Source of the DNA: Chloroflexota bacterium
Lineage (GTDB): Bacteria > Chloroflexota > Anaerolineae > Aggregatilineales > UBA3940
Length of the DNA stretch: 7,338 bases
NCBI GenBank assembly: GCA_011051745.1
Contig: DRKO01000384.1
Coordinates: 1-7,338 of the forward strand
Reading direction: 5' to 3'
In this document: in pieces, positions 5,927 through 7,338 of the stretch
How positions within the stretch are numbered: position 1 is the stretch's first letter
Layout of the letters: every line of letters starts with the position of its first letter
Notes under the pieces: model-generated
Told to the model about the DNA's origin: nothing
Databases searched by the model: none
What the model saw: only the letters and a program-made list of their open reading frames with translations
Position numbers and translations under genes: made by a program

Positions 5927-5932
5927 CCTCCT
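5927..5932 (-). promoter_or_regulatory. Strong Shine-Dalgarno sequence of thiY
   Basis: A perfect AGGAGG, 8 nt before the ATG at 5918, supports that start over the ATG at 5924 (2 nt spacing). It is the strongest ribosome-binding site in the operon, which fits the excess of binding protein usually needed over permease and ATPase. Confidence 0.75.
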
Positions 5933-5935
5933 CAC

Positions 5936-6778
5936 TCAGTAGATACCCGTTTCTTCCCACTGCTCGGCCCGTTGCGCCGAGTAATACCAGGGCAGGGCGG
6001 CCCGCTCGATCAGATACACCAGCACAAACAGGCCAATGCTGAGCAGCGTCGTGATCAGCATGGCGACGAAGACCTGATCGGTTGCCAGCGCGTTCTTTGA
6101 CCGCAACATGTACAATCCCAGCCCTGCCGAGCCTCCGACCCACTCGCCGATCGTCGCCCCTACCACGCTATACGTGACGGCCACCCGCAATCCAGAGAAG
6201 AACGAGGGCAGCGCGGCAGGGAGGCGGACGATGCGCCAGACCTGTGCACGGGTGGCCCCCATCGAGCGCAGCAGGGCGATCAGGTCGGGGTCGGCGGATG
6301 TCAGGCCGTCGGTGGTGCTGACCGCCATCGGGAAGAAGCAGACCAGAACGACGATGATAACTTTGGGCAGCAGCCCGAACCCGAACCAGATGATCAGGAG
6401 CGGCGCAATCGCCAGAATCTGCACCGTCTGGGAGGCCACCAGAATCGGGTAGAGTGCCCGCCGCAGAAAAGGGGAGAAGTCCATCATGGCGGCGATTGCA
6501 ACCGCCAGCAGCAGCGCGATCACCAGTCCGACGGCGGTTTCGAGCATCGTCGTCCCGATGGCCGGGCCCAGCAGGTCGCGCGTCTCCCATCCGGCCCGCC
6601 AGACCTGCGCCGGGGAGGGCAGGATGAAGGCCGGGAGGCCGCTCCGTTCCGCCACGACCTGCCACGAGAGCACCACAAACCCGATCAACAGGGCCGGAGG
6701 GAAAGCCTCGCGTATCCAGCGCGGGCGGCGGTGAGGGCTGATGCTGGCCGGGGCGGTCGGTGTGGCTTCGAAGTTCAT
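5936..6778 (-). CDS. thiX: ABC transporter permease of a thiamine precursor importer (ThiX, BPD_transp_1 type)
   Basis: A 280-residue permease with about six membrane segments (near 26-44, 82-98, 110-132, 136-155, 198-218 and 237-258). The EAA-type cytoplasmic loop ALLRSMGATRAQVWRIVRLP (168-187), which couples to the ATPase, is complete with its invariant Gly and the Leu-Pro end. The pattern SQTVQILAIAPLLIIWFG (116-133) is shared with the SsuC/TauC/ThiX group. It would form the homodimeric transmembrane channel for ThiY-delivered substrate. Its ATG overlaps the stop of the thiamine-binding protein gene by ATGA, so translation of the two is likely coupled. thiY follows 17 nt after its stop. 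Confidence 0.94.
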   Translation of the reverse strand: MNFEATPTAPASISPHRRPRWIREAFPPALLIGFVVLSWQVVAERSGLPAFILPSPAQVWRAGWETRDLLGPAIGTTMLETAVGLVIALLLAVAIAAMMDFSPFLRRALYPILVASQTVQILAIAPLLIIWFGFGLLPKVIIVVLVCFFPMAVSTTDGLTSADPDLIALLRSMGATRAQVWRIVRLPAALPSFFSGLRVAVTYSVVGATIGEWVGGSAGLGLYMLRSKNALATDQVFVAMLITTLLSIGLFVLVYLIERAALPWYYSAQRAEQWEETGIY

Positions 6779-7086
6779 CTGGCTCTGCCGCCCTCTCCCC
6801 GGTACTTGGCGACTTTCTCCTCGATGGTCGTCCCGCCGACCTGATCGGCGATCTTGATGATCGTCACCACTCTGCCCGCTCCGGCCTCAAAACAGGCCAG
6901 ATGCGCCGCCTTCGCGACCTCCAGCAGCTTATCCAGAGGGCCTTCCATCACGGTTTCCATCGGCCCGACCTCATACTTGACGCCGCTACCCGCGATCACC
7001 TCAATCGCCCGATCCACGACCGGATAGAGGTCTTCTACCAGCGGCAACACCTGCACCGCCACGTTGACCGTTCGCTCCGCATCCAT
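6775..7086 (-). CDS. MTH1187/YkoF-type thiamine-binding protein
   Basis: A 103-residue protein of the Thiamine_BP (formerly DUF77) family with a ferredoxin-like fold. The strand VNVAVQVLPL (7-16), the family core VKYEVGPMETVMEG (36-49) and the helix DKLLEVAKAAHLACFEAG (52-69) are followed by GRVVTIIKIADQ. It has no signal peptide, so it should be cytosolic. Relatives form tetramers, and YkoF binds thiamine or hydroxymethylpyrimidine. In this operon it could buffer the imported vitamin or act as an intracellular sensor for the transporter; this is inference from context. The ATG is preceded by AAGGAG, 9 nt upstream, and its stop overlaps the thiX start by four bases. A short Arg/Gly tail is present. 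Confidence 0.92.
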   Translation of the reverse strand: MDAERTVNVAVQVLPLVEDLYPVVDRAIEVIAGSGVKYEVGPMETVMEGPLDKLLEVAKAAHLACFEAGAGRVVTIIKIADQVGGTTIEEKVAKYRGEGGRAR

Positions 7087-7116
7087 GCCTGTCTGCTCCT
7101 TATCCGCTCCGCATGG

Positions 7117-7338
7117 CTAAGCCCGCCCCGGCGTGTGAATAGCCAGCAGCAAACCGGCCCGCAACTCCACACGCGCCGTCGAGGCCGTCAGGACGTTGCT
7201 CACGCCACGTGCGGGCCCGAAGAATAATGTTTCGCCGTTCAGGGGATATTCCAGGTTGTGGGTGATGATCCCTTCCGCATCGCCGCCGAGCGGGATCAGG
7301 GAGAGAGTATCGCCGGGCTGGCCGCTGATCTCGGCTCC
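7117..7338 (-). CDS. thiN: Thiamine pyrophosphokinase ThiN, C-terminal part (runs off window)
   Basis: The last 73 residues of an open frame that enters from the right edge and ends at TAG (7117-7119). Recognisable pieces: GDTLSLIPLGGDAEGI, LEYPLNGETLFFGPARG and GVSNVLTA, followed by the closing ARVELRAGLLLAIHTPGRA. This is the thiamine-binding C-terminal beta domain of bacterial thiamine pyrophosphokinase, with its conserved GxSN segment and final RxGLLLxxH strand. The enzyme transfers pyrophosphate from ATP to thiamine, giving thiamine diphosphate in the cytoplasm. The catalytic N-terminal domain lies outside the window, so its integrity cannot be judged. It is 30 nt upstream of the thiamine-binding protein gene and likely shares its transcript. 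Any TPP riboswitch would be further upstream and is not visible. Confidence 0.9.
   Translation of the reverse strand, partial: GAEISGQPGDTLSLIPLGGDAEGIITHNLEYPLNGETLFFGPARGVSNVLTASTARVELRAGLLLAIHTPGRA

Noticed and set aside
5919..6143. N-terminal extension of the thiY frame
   Set aside because: It overlaps the thiX coding sequence in another frame. The real start at 5918 is set by the lipoprotein signal peptide and AGGAGG.
7087..7116. Space for a TPP riboswitch before the thiamine-binding protein gene
   Set aside because: The gap is only 30 nt and carries none of the conserved THI-box strings. Any riboswitch would precede thiN outside the window.

Overview
The window is a gene-dense stretch of GC-rich bacterial chromosome, with no RNA genes, mobile elements, CRISPR arrays or long repeats. 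The gene set suggests a member of the Chloroflexota (Anaerolineae-like): a eukaryote-type Ser/Thr kinase with a His-Cys-Asp catalytic loop, a YugP-type zinc metallopeptidase, a DUF402 protein, and a ThiXYZ transporter linked to a ThiN-type thiamine kinase. This assignment is inferred from protein flavour only and no marker gene is present. Ten genes are on the minus strand and one, the DUF4126 membrane protein, is on the plus strand.

Right half, read on the minus strand from 7338 to 3552: a thiamine or thiamine-precursor operon. In transcription order it holds the C-terminal end of thiamine pyrophosphokinase (thiN, cut by the window edge), a small cytosolic thiamine-binding protein (MTH1187/YkoF type), an ABC permease (thiX, 4-base ATGA overlap with the gene before it), a lipoprotein substrate-binding protein (thiY, 17 nt later) and an ABC ATPase (thiZ, 83 nt later). 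A DUF402 putative nucleotide phosphatase follows, 31 nt after thiZ. ThiY would capture the pyrimidine precursor or thiamine outside the cell, ThiX and ThiZ would import it, the small protein would bind thiamine in the cytoplasm, and ThiN would make thiamine diphosphate. The only large gap in the operon, between thiY and thiZ, holds two strong overlapping hairpins that share four bases.

Middle, 2735-3551: an intergenic region of about 250 bp separates the minus-strand metallopeptidase gene from the plus-strand DUF4126 gene. The DUF4126 gene ends 10 nt from the end of the DUF402 gene in a convergent arrangement with no recognisable terminator.

Left half, minus strand from 2734 to 694: a closely spaced cluster of a membrane zinc metallopeptidase, a class I CoA-transferase beta-subunit-like protein (GctB/IpdB type) and a hotdog-fold acyl-CoA thioesterase. 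The CoA-transferase-like protein appears to lack the catalytic glutamate and has no alpha-subunit gene beside it. A hairpin follows the thioesterase gene. Then comes the start of a Ser/Thr protein kinase gene that runs off the left edge and may be transcribed without a leader.
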